Origin: JACJWR01 sp964556255
Lineage (GTDB): Bacteria; Actinomycetota; Actinomycetes; S36-B12; UBA10799
Length of the DNA stretch: 64,000 nt
Reading direction: 5' to 3'
NCBI GenBank assembly: GCA_964556255.1
Contig: CAZKVQ010000002.1
Location: 34,752-98,751 of the forward strand
Positions within the stretch are counted from its first letter, which is position 1; every line of letters begins with the position of its first letter. The position numbers were made by a program, and so were the translations under genes. The notes beneath the pieces were generated by a model. That model was not told where the DNA came from. It did no database searches and worked only from the letters and a program-made list of their open reading frames with translations. Positions 8,086-16,408 of this stretch are shown one piece after another.

Positions 8086-9676
8086 ATGAGCATCGACGAG
8101 AGCCTCAGCGCGATCCGCGCGCCGGGGACGGCCACCCACGAAGTGCTGAACCAATCCCGCCCGATCCCGGCACGGGACGTCATAGCGACCGACCCGGTGC
8201 TGCACGAAGCCCTGGCCACCTTCGGTGGCGAAGCCTCGGCGTTGGCAGGGATCGGTGCCCAAGCGGGCTCACCGGAGGCGCGTCTGTGGGCGGCGCAAGC
8301 GGACACGAACACCCCGACACTGCACACCCATGATCGTTTCGGCCACCGGATCGACGAGGTGGAATTCCACCCGGCGTGGCATTCCCTGATGACCGTCGCG
8401 GTGAACTCTGGGCTGCACGCAGCACCGTGGGTCTCGGAACGACCGGCGGCGCACGTCGAACGTGCGGCCGGCTTCTCCGCCTGGTACCAGGTTGAGGCTG
8501 GGCACGGTTGTCCGATCTCGATGACGTACGCCGCCGTGCCGGCGCTGCAGGTGGACCCCGCCATGGCTGACCGCTGGGTGCCCGGGCTGGCCAGCCGGGA
8601 GTACGACTTCGGCCTGCGCAGACCTTCGGAGAAGCGCGGACTCATCGCCGGCATGGCGATGACGGAGAAGCAAGGGGGCTCCGATGTGCGGGCCAACACC
8701 ACGACAGCGACGCCGACTGGCGACGGCGGTTTCCTGCTGACCGGGCACAAGTGGTTCTGCTCGGCGCCGATGTCCGATGTCTTCCTGGTGTTGGCCCGTG
8801 ACGAAGCAGGCCTGAGTTGCTTCGTCGTGCCGCGGGTGCTGGACGATGGCAGTCGAAACGTGTTCCGCATCCAGCGTCTGAAGGACAAGCTGGGGAATCG
8901 AGCCAATGCGTCCTCGGAGATCGAGTTCGACGGCACCTATGCCGAGCGACTGGGCGAAACCGGTCGAGGTGTTCGCACCATCGTCGAAATGGTGTCCGCA
9001 ACCCGACTGGACTGCGNNNNNNNNNNCCTTCGGCCGCAGCCTGATCGACCAACCGCTAATGCGCGCCGTCTTGACCGACTTGGCCCTCGAGGTGGAAGCC
9101 GCCCAGTGGTTGGGTCTGCGATTGGCCGCCGCGGTCGACCGCGGAGAGCACGACTTGCGGAGAATCGCCCTGCCGATTTCGAAGTACTACGTCTGCAAGC
9201 GGGCGCCGGGGCAGATCTTCGAGGCCATGGAGTGCCTCGGCGGAGCTGGCTACGTTGAGGAGTCCGGCCTCCCACGGCTCTATCGGGAGGCGCCGGTCAA
9301 CTCGATCTGGGAGGGCTCGGGCAATATCAACGCCCTCGATCTGCTGCGGGCGCTGGCGACTTCACCCGACTCGCTCGACGCCTGGCTGGGCGAGGTTGCC
9401 CCGGTGCGGGGCATCGATCCGGCCGCCGACCAGGCCTTGGTCGGCGTGCTGGATGCACTTGCGGGCAGCCCGGAGGATCTGGAACCCCGGGCACGCTGGT
9501 TGGCGGAGCAGATGGCGCAGTTGCTGGAATTGTCGCAGTTGGTGCAGCACGCCCCCGAGCCCATCACCGAAGGGTTCCTCGCCCGTCGATTCGGCCGCAC
9601 ACCCGCCACCGTCGGGGCGGTCCAGCTCGGCGGTGATGCAGACGTGCTCGAGCGCTCCCTGCTCACAACGATCTGA
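8086..9676 (+). CDS. aidB: AidB-like acyl-CoA dehydrogenase, interrupted by an assembly gap
   Basis: An FAD-dependent acyl-CoA dehydrogenase of the AidB branch. Upstream of the gap are MTEKQGGSDVRAN, the TGHKWFCSAP motif and KDKLGNRAN; downstream are DQPLMRAVL, EAMECLGGAGYVEESGLPRL (given here to 20 residues) and NSIWEGSGN. AidB binds DNA and is linked to alkylation damage in E. coli; true substrates are uncertain. The ten N at 9017-9026 stand where the family has roughly two dozen residues between TRLDC and FGRSL, and the reading frame shifts across them, so the frame change is an assembly artefact and not a mutation. The 3' end overlaps zapE by 14 bases, convergently. The ATG is leaderless (TACCGT 7 bases before it). 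Confidence 0.85.
9017..9026. other. Assembly gap (10 N) inside the acyl-CoA dehydrogenase gene
   Basis: Ten N in a row. Comparison with the AidB family suggests that about 70 bases are really missing, so the N count is a placeholder and downstream coordinates are offset from the true chromosome. Confidence 0.95.
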
Positions 9677-10673
9677 CGCTGAGGGCACCCAACCTGGAGA
9701 TGCACCGGTAGTACTTCTTGCGGTAGCCCCCGGCCAGCATGTCCGGGGTGAAGATATCGGTCAGCGGCCACCCTGAACCGGCGACCGCCACGTCGGCGTC
9801 GTAGAGCCGGTCGACGAGCACGACCAGCCGCAGGGCGTCGGCCTGGTCGGTTAGTCGACGCACGTCCGCCAGACAGAGCAACTCCAGATCCGCGACCAGG
9901 GCGCCGTACCGCGAGGGATGGATGGTACGTAAGTGGTCCAGCAGTTGGGTGAAGGTGTCGTAGGCCGCGTCCGGCGTGACGTCGGCCAGTCGTTCGAGTT
10001 CGGCGGGTTCGAAGGAAGGGCTGGCCGCCACTTCCCCGCGATGTCGGTAGTCGGGCCCCTCGATACGCACCAGTTCGAAGTGCGATGAGAGACCCTGGAT
10101 CTCCCGGACGAAGTCGTCCGCGGCGAATCGCCCCTCCCCGAGTCGGTCCGGCAAGGTATTACTGGTGGCAGCCACCCGGACTCCGCGTTCAACCACATTG
10201 CCGAGGAACGTCGACATCAGCACGGTGTCCCCTGGGTCGTCGAGTTCGAACTCGTCGATACAGATGAGTCGGTAGGCCGAGAATGCTTCCACGGCCGCCG
10301 CGAAGCCCAAAGCCCCGACGAGGTTCGTGTACTCGACGAAAGTTCCGAACGCTTTCGGGCCTTCGCTCACGTGCCACAGCGCAGCGAGCAGGTGGGTCTT
10401 ACCGACGCCGAAGCCGCCGTCGAGGTAAACACCGGAGCGGGCCTCGGGCGGCGCCGACCGGCGGCGCAACCATCGCCTTCCAGCCTGCGGTTCGGCGGCG
10501 ACTGAGGCGAAGGCGCGCAAGGCCGCCACCGCCGCTGCCTGCGTCGGCTCGGCCGGACTGGCGACGTAGGAGTCGAACGAGACCTGCTGGAACTGTCGGG
10601 GAGGCACCATGGCCGCGAGCAGTTGCTGGGGAGAGACCTGCGGGTTACGCGAGCAGAGTCTCGTGGCGGTCAC
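9663..10673 (-). CDS. zapE: AFG1-like ATPase ZapE
   Basis: A 336-residue P-loop ATPase of the AFG1/ZapE family, which acts at the division septum in E. coli. Walker A GGFGVGKT is at about residues 86-93, Walker B is LICIDEFELDD, and AATSNTLPDRLGEGRF follows as in the family. The frame stays open far upstream, over the divergent gene, but GTG 10673 is preceded at 6 bases by TACAGT, a leaderless -10, and gives a protein of normal family length starting just before the conserved region. The gene's end overlaps the convergent acyl-CoA dehydrogenase gene by 14 bases. Confidence 0.88.
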   Translation of the reverse strand: MTATRLCSRNPQVSPQQLLAAMVPPRQFQQVSFDSYVASPAEPTQAAAVAALRAFASVAAEPQAGRRWLRRRSAPPEARSGVYLDGGFGVGKTHLLAALWHVSEGPKAFGTFVEYTNLVGALGFAAAVEAFSAYRLICIDEFELDDPGDTVLMSTFLGNVVERGVRVAATSNTLPDRLGEGRFAADDFVREIQGLSSHFELVRIEGPDYRHRGEVAASPSFEPAELERLADVTPDAAYDTFTQLLDHLRTIHPSRYGALVADLELLCLADVRRLTDQADALRLVVLVDRLYDADVAVAGSGWPLTDIFTPDMLAGGYRKKYYRCISRLGALSVRSL

Positions 10674-10679
10674 GGCGCC

Positions 10680-10685
10680 ACTGTA
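10680..10685 (-). promoter_or_regulatory. -10 box (TACAGT) for leaderless zapE
   Basis: Read on the minus strand, TACAGT ends 6 bases before the zapE GTG at 10673. This decides the start of a frame that otherwise extends several hundred bases upstream. Confidence 0.55.
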
Positions 10686-10772
10686 GTTGCCGACCTGGCA
10701 GCGCCCGGGCTGGAGTCCGCGCCGGGGGCTCTCTGCTTCGTCCGACCTGCTGCGCAACCGAAACCGATGCGT

Positions 10773-10778
10773 GATCAT
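10773..10778 (+). promoter_or_regulatory. -10-like box (GATCAT) for the RibD-C reductase gene
   Basis: GATCAT lies 6 bases before ATG 10785. It favours this ATG over the in-frame ATG at 10767, which has no such element. Confidence 0.35.
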
Positions 10779-10784
10779 GGCAGC

Positions 10785-11546
10785 ATGCGCCTGTTGCTGC
10801 CGGAACCACAGGATCCGGTGACCCACGGCGACCTGCTGCGCCTCTACGCCTGGCCGAGGGGTCGGGTGCTGGTTCGCGCCAACATGGTCACCACCATCGA
10901 TGGCGCCATTTCGGGCGCAGGAGGGACCTCGGGGGCGATCAGCAGCCGCGCCGACAAACGCGTCTTCCATCTCCTCCGGGGCACCGCCGACGCCATCGTC
11001 GTCGGCGCCGGGACCCTCATCGCAGAGGACTACGGGCCGGTACGCCATGACGCGGCGTTGGCAGAGGCCCGGGCGGCGGCTGGTCAGTCCGCCCTACCCG
11101 TCATCTGCATCGTCAGCAACCGGGCGTCGGTGCCGCCCGATGCTCGGGTGTTCACCGGCGGACCGGGTACCACGTTGATGGTGGTGTCCCCCGCGGCTGA
11201 CTCCGCACGGTTGGCCGCGCTGCGACAGGTCACCGAGGTGGTGACCCTGGGCGCGGCCGGCTCGAGATCGGTCGCGCTGGCGGAACTGTCCGCGATGCTG
11301 GCCGAACGGGGTCTTTCGCGGCAACTCGTCGAAGGTGGGCCAACTCTGCTCGGCGGACTGTCGTCAACGCTGCACGAGTTGTGTTTGACGACGTCGCCCA
11401 TCCTTGAGGGCGCCACCACCGACTCCCATGGGTCTCCAGGTGGTCGCATCCTGGCTGGGGACGCACCCCCTGTCCATCGCGAAGCACACCTCGCCCACCT
11501 ACTGGAGGCGGACGGCACCCTGATGAGCCGCTGGGTGTTCTCCTGA
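10785..11546 (+). CDS. RibD C-terminal domain reductase (dihydrofolate reductase fold)
   Basis: A 253-residue protein consisting of a RibD C-terminal (pyrimidine reductase) domain only; the deaminase half of RibD is absent. Visible features are VRANMVTTIDGAISG near the N-terminus, ADAIVVGAGTLIAEDYGPVR in the middle and the substrate-site motif LVEGGPTLLGGL near residue 195. Stand-alone members are annotated as 5-amino-6-(5-phosphoribosylamino)uracil reductase-like or as NADPH-dependent reductases of related compounds, and in mycobacteria one such protein (Rv2671) can replace dihydrofolate reductase. No riboflavin genes are nearby, so the substrate is open. Divergent from zapE. Confidence 0.82.
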   Translation: MRLLLPEPQDPVTHGDLLRLYAWPRGRVLVRANMVTTIDGAISGAGGTSGAISSRADKRVFHLLRGTADAIVVGAGTLIAEDYGPVRHDAALAEARAAAGQSALPVICIVSNRASVPPDARVFTGGPGTTLMVVSPAADSARLAALRQVTEVVTLGAAGSRSVALAELSAMLAERGLSRQLVEGGPTLLGGLSSTLHELCLTTSPILEGATTDSHGSPGGRILAGDAPPVHREAHLAHLLEADGTLMSRWVFS

Positions 11547-11632
11547 AGCACCGATCCCCGGGCCGCCGTGGGCGGGCAGGGACGGGCGCCACCGCGCGAA
11601 TTTCACGCCGCAGTCACTACGCTGAAGAGGAG

Positions 11633-11654
11633 TTCCGCCCAACCAGGAGCGGAA
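11633..11654 (+). other. Small hairpin in the leader of the Rv0909-like gene
   Basis: TTCCGC and GCGGAA form a perfect six-pair stem around a ten-base loop, 17 bases before the ATG and just upstream of a GAGGGAG ribosome binding site. TACGCT at 11618-11623 is a possible -10, which would put the hairpin inside the 5' untranslated region. Confidence 0.4.
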
Positions 11655-11671
11655 AGCGCGAGGGAGCGAAC

Positions 11672-11908
11672 ATGGGTACCGGCGACGACATCAAGGCCAA
11701 GGCCGAAGAACTGGGCGAGAAGGTCAAGGGGGTCGTGGGCGACATTGCCGACAAGCATGGCGACAAGGCCACCGATGCCGTGACCAAGGCGGCTGATTTC
11801 GTGGACGACAAGACCGGCGGCAAGTCCGCTGCGGTGTCGGACAAGGTCAAGTCCGTCACAGCGGCTGCGGTCGACTCCGCCAAGACCCAGACTCCGCCGT
11901 CGGCCTGA
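11672..11908 (+). CDS. Small Rv0909/MT0933-like antitoxin-family protein
   Basis: A 78-residue, highly charged, helical protein rich in Lys, Asp and Ala, with ADKHGDKATDAVTKAADFVD and DDKTGGKS. This is the pattern of the small actinobacterial Rv0909/MT0933 family, named antitoxin after the Rv0909-Rv0910 pair. No Rv0910-like toxin gene is adjacent, so here it is an orphan and may be a stress or structural protein like CsbD. Start ATG 11672 follows a GAGGGAG site. The DNA ligase gene begins 32 bases downstream on the same strand and may be cotranscribed. Confidence 0.72.
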   Translation: MGTGDDIKAKAEELGEKVKGVVGDIADKHGDKATDAVTKAADFVDDKTGGKSAAVSDKVKSVTAAAVDSAKTQTPPSA

Positions 11909-11940
11909 CACCCGGACGGGTCGATAGGGGCGGCACCGCG

Positions 11941-13029
11941 ATGACCGAGGGAGTCGTCACGCTGTCGCCACCTGTCCCGCCGATGCTGGCCAAGGCCGTC
12001 GGAGACGCCGTGCCCGGCCAGGATTCGGTGCCCGGCGGGCTGTCCTACGAGCCGAAATGGGACGGGTTCCGCTGCTTGATATTCCGACTTCCCGACCAGA
12101 TCGTGCTGCAGTCACGCTCGGAGGAGGACCTGACGTACTGCTTCCCGGAGATGGCAACGGCTGCCGAGCAGCTCGCCCCGGGCACAGTGATCGACGGAGA
12201 ACTCATCATCGTCACCGATCGACACCTCAACTTCGATGCGCTGTCCTCGAGGCTGCGCCCCCGCAAGGAGTCGGGTGGCAGCAACATTGCCGCTCTCGCC
12301 GAACGGTTCCCGACCCAATTCGTCGCCTTCGACGTGCTCGCCACCGCCGGCGGCTCCCTGCTCTCCGCCTCGTTCGCCGAGCGACGCCGAGTCCTCGAAG
12401 CACTTGCCCCCGGGCTGCCCGACAGCATGCACATCACCCCGGCGACCACCGACGAGGGCGTCGCCCAACGCTGGTTCCATACCTTCGAGGGGGCCGGACT
12501 CGACGGACTCGTCGCCAAACCATTGACCGGCACCTACCGGCCGGGGAAGCGGGACCTGCTGAAGGTCAAGCACCGCCGCACCACCGACGCGGTGGTAGCG
12601 GGCTGGCGCGCACACACCAACCCGGGTCCCGACGGGCAGGACGTGGTCGGTTCGCTACTGCTGGGTCTGTACGACGACGACGGCCGACTGCATCAGGTGG
12701 GATCCGCGTCCGGCTTCACCGCCGCCCGACGCCTCGAACTGCTGTCGGAACTTCCAGGAGCACCGAGCCCTGCCCACCCGTGGGCGCAACCAGTCGAGGG
12801 CGTGCGGGGACCGGGGGGTCCCTCGCGTTGGCGCAAACGCGGCAACGAGGGCTTGCACCTGATCGAACCCGAGCGGGTTCTCGAGGTCGCCTACGACGCC
12901 ATGGAGGGTGACCGCTTCCGCCACGTCACCCGCTTCGTCAGGTGGCGGCCGGACCGGCGACCGGAGTCGTGCAGGTTCGACCAACTGGAGCGTCCCACGC
13001 CGGTCGACATCGACAGTCTGCTGCAGTGA
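11941..13029 (+). CDS. ATP-dependent DNA ligase (LigC-like)
   Basis: A 362-residue ATP-dependent DNA ligase. Motif I with the adenylated lysine is YEPKWDGFR (Lys39), the region around VIDGELII corresponds to motif III, GLDGLVAKPL to motif IV and DLLKVKH to motif V; the C-terminal third is the OB-fold domain. The length is that of mycobacterial LigC (Rv3731), which has no polymerase or nuclease domain, in contrast to LigD. No Ku or primase-polymerase gene is nearby, so a role in nonhomologous end joining is not supported; a short-patch repair role is possible. The 3' end is 10 bases from the convergent alpha/beta hydrolase gene. Confidence 0.9.
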   Translation: MTEGVVTLSPPVPPMLAKAVGDAVPGQDSVPGGLSYEPKWDGFRCLIFRLPDQIVLQSRSEEDLTYCFPEMATAAEQLAPGTVIDGELIIVTDRHLNFDALSSRLRPRKESGGSNIAALAERFPTQFVAFDVLATAGGSLLSASFAERRRVLEALAPGLPDSMHITPATTDEGVAQRWFHTFEGAGLDGLVAKPLTGTYRPGKRDLLKVKHRRTTDAVVAGWRAHTNPGPDGQDVVGSLLLGLYDDDGRLHQVGSASGFTAARRLELLSELPGAPSPAHPWAQPVEGVRGPGGPSRWRKRGNEGLHLIEPERVLEVAYDAMEGDRFRHVTRFVRWRPDRRPESCRFDQLERPTPVDIDSLLQ

Positions 13030-13039
13030 CGCGGCAGGT

Positions 13040-15007
13040 TCAGCCGACCTCCGCCGCCACCTGGGTGTCCACGGCCGACCATGATTTCATCTGACGGCTG
13101 ATGGACTCGCGGGCCTGCGCGAACTGCTCGGCAACGACCCGCCGCTCCGCCCACTGCAATTCGCGTGCCCGCAACGCGGCCTCTACCCGCCGCATGAGTG
13201 CAGGATCTGCAGGCAGATCGAAGGCGATCGCGGTGAACGCCGCCAGATCACTTCGGTAGTCGTGCCCGCGAGCCTCGAACTTGCCCGGCACGACGTCGGA
13301 GGCGTTGAGGACATCTACGGTGGTGAGGAGGAAGGTCGAGAACGGACGCCAGCGAGCGCCCTCCGGCACCGCGGGCGAACGACCTTCACCGTTCGACATC
13401 CATTCCGGCGCCTGCACAGCGATCGCCGGACTGAATTTGGTGATCGGGTCCTCGTGGTGGCTGAGGAGCAGGTAACGAGCGGCCGCGCGTTCCTGCTCGG
13501 GGAGCGCGAGCCATTCCTCCTCGGAGGCCACCTCGACCACTTCGCCGTCCGGATCCCAACGGCCCGGATCTAGCCGCCATTGCTCCGCCCACTTGCTCTC
13601 AGCCGGCGTGCCGATGAACAGGGCACGGGTCATGCCCGCACGATGGAGTCCCGCCGTGCCCTCGTGCAGGAAGGCATCCTGCAGCGTGAACGCTCCCAGA
13701 CTCTCCCCGAGGCCGACGAATCTGGGGCGACGATCCTCCGGGATTGCACGCAACCGGCCGTTGATCGCGTGCAGCAGGGCTCGATTCTGCTCCCGCCCCA
13801 ATGCCACCCGGTCCAGCGACAAGAACGATGGTCGCAACGAATACTGCAATGCCACCGTGGCGCAGTCGCCCTCCGTCAGGTACTCAAGAGTCTCCGCGAC
13901 CACATAGTTGACGTAGCCGGTGCCGGTGGGCGAGGCCAGACACAGCACTTTGCGATCGAAGGCCCCCAGTGCCTCCAACTCGTCCATTGCCAGGGCAACC
14001 CGGGCGTCGACGGTGGGCGCGCTCGCCAGTCCCACGAACACCCGCACCGGATCACGCGCCGGAAGTCCGGTCACCGCGGTGATCTCCTTGGCCGGCAGCA
14101 GCATGTTCACGAATCGGCGACCCTCCCGGCCCAGCGTGTCCCAGCTGACCTGGGAGGCCGGACCCCCGGAGGCACCCGGCGAGGTGGGAGGTCGCTGATA
14201 AGCCTGCTCCACCGCCGAGCCGCCGTTCTCTGTCGCTCGATACACGTACTCGACGGCAGCCCAGGCGCCGCCGACCAGCGGCGCCAGCGCAACCAGGTGG
14301 CCGATGGGTTCCGCCAGCCCAGCGAAGCCTGGTGCGCGGGTCTTGATCAATCCGGCGACAACGTCGGCGGTCCAGCCTTCGGCGGTCGCCAGCGCGGTCA
14401 CCCCGGTCATCACGGCGGCTCCCTGCGCCAACGACGACAACGGCGGCGAGTTCTGCCGCTGCTTGCGTCGGTACCAGGCGATCTCAGCAGTCGCGATGAC
14501 CGTGCCCAGAACGAAGCCGGTCGGTATCAACGCCGGGTGCAGTCGCCCGTAGCGCCGCCCAACGAGGTCGAGTCCGGCCGACATTCCCGTGATCGCCAGC
14601 CCCACACTCCCGGCCGCCGACAGTTGCCAACCAAGAGTGCGAACGCTCGCGCGCTTCACCGGCTCACCGCGGCGTTGCGGCACGGCCCGCTGCAACGCCA
14701 GGCCGAAAGCGACCGCAACCCCGTGCGCCGAGGCCGCGAGGAGCCGGCGACTGTTGAAGGACTGCTTGTCCGTGCCGGGAACGATGCGTTCGGCAACGCT
14801 CTCGATACCTGCCTGTGAGGTGCGCGAGATGCCGAACACCAGGCTCGCGGTCAGCCCGGTCACCACAGCCTGCTGCAGCGGTTTGCGGGGCAGCAGGCTC
14901 GGCGCGAAGCTCTGTCCGACCGCTACCGTGGCAGCCAAGGTCGCGGCCCGCTCGGTGAAATCACGATTGGCCAGGTACTCGGTGATCCGACTCAGGCGTT
15001 CGCCCAT
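13040..15007 (-). CDS. Membrane protein with C-terminal alpha/beta-hydrolase domain
   Basis: A 655-residue two-part protein. Residues 1 to about 280 contain several hydrophobic segments with Arg/Lys-rich loops (the alpha/beta-hydrolase family N-terminal domain). Residues 310-590 form the catalytic domain with the nucleophile motif GLGESLG and the late GHDYRSDL, where the His may be catalytic. This architecture is known mainly from actinobacteria and lacks an assigned substrate. ATG 15007 is chosen because GGGA lies upstream of it at about 8 bases; ATG 15022 is the alternative. A TAGAGT at 15053-15048 could be its -10. It follows the copper-protein gene on the same strand after 94 bases. Confidence 0.8.
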   Translation of the reverse strand: MGERLSRITEYLANRDFTERAATLAATVAVGQSFAPSLLPRKPLQQAVVTGLTASLVFGISRTSQAGIESVAERIVPGTDKQSFNSRRLLAASAHGVAVAFGLALQRAVPQRRGEPVKRASVRTLGWQLSAAGSVGLAITGMSAGLDLVGRRYGRLHPALIPTGFVLGTVIATAEIAWYRRKQRQNSPPLSSLAQGAAVMTGVTALATAEGWTADVVAGLIKTRAPGFAGLAEPIGHLVALAPLVGGAWAAVEYVYRATENGGSAVEQAYQRPPTSPGASGGPASQVSWDTLGREGRRFVNMLLPAKEITAVTGLPARDPVRVFVGLASAPTVDARVALAMDELEALGAFDRKVLCLASPTGTGYVNYVVAETLEYLTEGDCATVALQYSLRPSFLSLDRVALGREQNRALLHAINGRLRAIPEDRRPRFVGLGESLGAFTLQDAFLHEGTAGLHRAGMTRALFIGTPAESKWAEQWRLDPGRWDPDGEVVEVASEEEWLALPEQERAAARYLLLSHHEDPITKFSPAIAVQAPEWMSNGEGRSPAVPEGARWRPFSTFLLTTVDVLNASDVVPGKFEARGHDYRSDLAAFTAIAFDLPADPALMRRVEAALRARELQWAERRVVAEQFAQARESISRQMKSWSAVDTQVAAEVG

Positions 15008-15101
15008 GGTATGCAGTCCCATCGTTGCCGACACAGGTGATCGCCCCACTCTAGGAGCAGTTGGCTGCTTGGAACAGGCAGGGCGGTTTCGGAATCCCGG
15101 A

Positions 15102-16313
15102 CTAGCCGCGGCCGGTGACGAGCACCCCGAGGCACATTTCGTCGGTGGTGCCCTCGCCCCACACGACGTACTGCGGTTCGGCCGGCACGCCGGGCAGTTT
15201 GCCCCGCAGTGACTGATCATGGGTGCAGGTGACCTTCACCCGGTCCCCGGCCTGCAACTGCAGCGGCTGCGCCAACGGCACGGCGCCCTGCTGGTCGAAG
15301 TCGTAGTTCGCGACGTCGAGCACCCGGGTCGAGTTGGGTGTGTCCGGATTGACATCCACCTGGATCGAACGCCCGAGTTTGTGCATGTGGCCCGCGACCG
15401 CGAACAGCGTCATGGGTTCACTGATGGTCCGAGTGCAGGAGGTGGTCGGGCCCACTGGCGGATGCGTGAAATCCTGGCCGCAGATCAGGTGCATTCCAGC
15501 GATCAGCCGACTCGAGTCATTGCCGAATCGGGTGACCACACTCGTGATCGCCGCGTCCCGGCTGCACTTGGGGCCGGTCTGTCCCGGTAGACACGGCAAT
15601 TCCACCGGAGCGACCAGCAGCGAAGTGACGATCGGCTTCAACTGCTGCCCGGGTTCGGCAAGCCGAACCCGCACAATCGTGTTGTCCGGCGTGCTGGCCT
15701 TCCGGGTGTTGTAGTGCATCTGCAGCACCACCTTGCCACCGGCGGGGATCGACACCCCGTAGCCCGCCGGGGTGCTTGTCGGTCCACCACCAGGGGCCCA
15801 TGCGGCCAGCCAGTCGGAGTTGTCCAGGTACTTCATCGGGTTGCCGCTTCGCCCCTGCGGAACCTGGGAACCGCCGAAACACTCGTAGCCCTCGCCCGGG
15901 TCCTTGGCGTCCAGGGCCTCCGCCGCCGCCACCTGATCCGGGTTGACGCGATAGAGGATCGCGTGATGCGTGACGTCCTTGTTGCCGGGAACCACCTCAA
16001 ACCCGGTTGCTGCCCCACTAGCCCCACTGGGAAGATCCAGCACGAAGCAGCGATAGTCGTCGGTGCCCCCATTGGGTGGCGCCGGTGTGTAGTCGCCTCC
16101 CGGCAGCGTGAGTGTGACGATCTGCTCACCCGGGCGCGAAACCATCGCCACCGGCGTGGTGTTGGTGGTGCTCTGCGGCACTGAGCTGGCGACGGGGTGG
16201 TCGGCCTGGTGCGAGGAGCCGAAGAACTGAGATCCGACGGTCGCACCCGCGCCGACCACAAGGATCGCGCCAGCGGCGACCGCCGCAATCGTCGCGCGAG
16301 GTTTCATGGCCAT
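15102..16313 (-). CDS. Secreted copper protein of the PHM/DBH monooxygenase fold
   Basis: A 403-residue exported protein with an N-terminal signal or anchor segment (residues 8-28) and a two-domain copper type II ascorbate-dependent monooxygenase fold. All copper ligands known from peptidylglycine alpha-hydroxylating monooxygenase have counterparts: His116-His117 (THHAILY) and His200 (QMHYNT) for one copper, His309 and His311 (GHMHKLG) and Met393 (TTDEMCLG) for the other. Eight or so Cys suggest disulfides. Substrate unknown; bacterial members are poorly studied. Start ATG 16313 is fixed by TACCCT 7 bases upstream, in preference to an in-frame GTG at 16337. A membrane alpha/beta hydrolase gene follows. 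Confidence 0.82.
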   Translation of the reverse strand: MAMKPRATIAAVAAGAILVVGAGATVGSQFFGSSHQADHPVASSVPQSTTNTTPVAMVSRPGEQIVTLTLPGGDYTPAPPNGGTDDYRCFVLDLPSGASGAATGFEVVPGNKDVTHHAILYRVNPDQVAAAEALDAKDPGEGYECFGGSQVPQGRSGNPMKYLDNSDWLAAWAPGGGPTSTPAGYGVSIPAGGKVVLQMHYNTRKASTPDNTIVRVRLAEPGQQLKPIVTSLLVAPVELPCLPGQTGPKCSRDAAITSVVTRFGNDSSRLIAGMHLICGQDFTHPPVGPTTSCTRTISEPMTLFAVAGHMHKLGRSIQVDVNPDTPNSTRVLDVANYDFDQQGAVPLAQPLQLQAGDRVKVTCTHDQSLRGKLPGVPAEPQYVVWGEGTTDEMCLGVLVTGRG

Positions 16314-16320
16314 GGTGGCA

Positions 16321-16326
16321 AGGGTA
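16321..16326 (-). promoter_or_regulatory. -10 box (TACCCT) for the PHM-like gene
   Basis: On the minus strand TACCCT ends 7 bases before ATG 16313. This fits a leaderless transcript and selects this ATG over the upstream in-frame start. Confidence 0.5.
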
Positions 16327-16408
16327 ACCCGCATCACCCGGCGCGGCCCGTCCGCCCATGGGTCACACCGATGATGACCTGGCGAGCGTCAGGGGCCATG
16401 ATGTACCC

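Noticed and set aside
10674..11048. N-terminal extension of zapE to 11048
   Set aside because: It would lie antisense to the RibD-C reductase gene. A leaderless -10 exactly before GTG 10673 explains the start.
13580..14818. Plus-strand frame of 412 codons opposite the membrane hydrolase
   Set aside because: Shadow composition and no start signal. The minus-strand protein has the expected membrane segments and hydrolase motif.
15008..15220. N-terminal extension of the membrane hydrolase up to 15220
   Set aside because: This part of the frame runs into the end of the copper-protein gene, is Cys/Pro/Arg-rich and has no membrane or domain character. The start at 15007 or 15022 is preferred.
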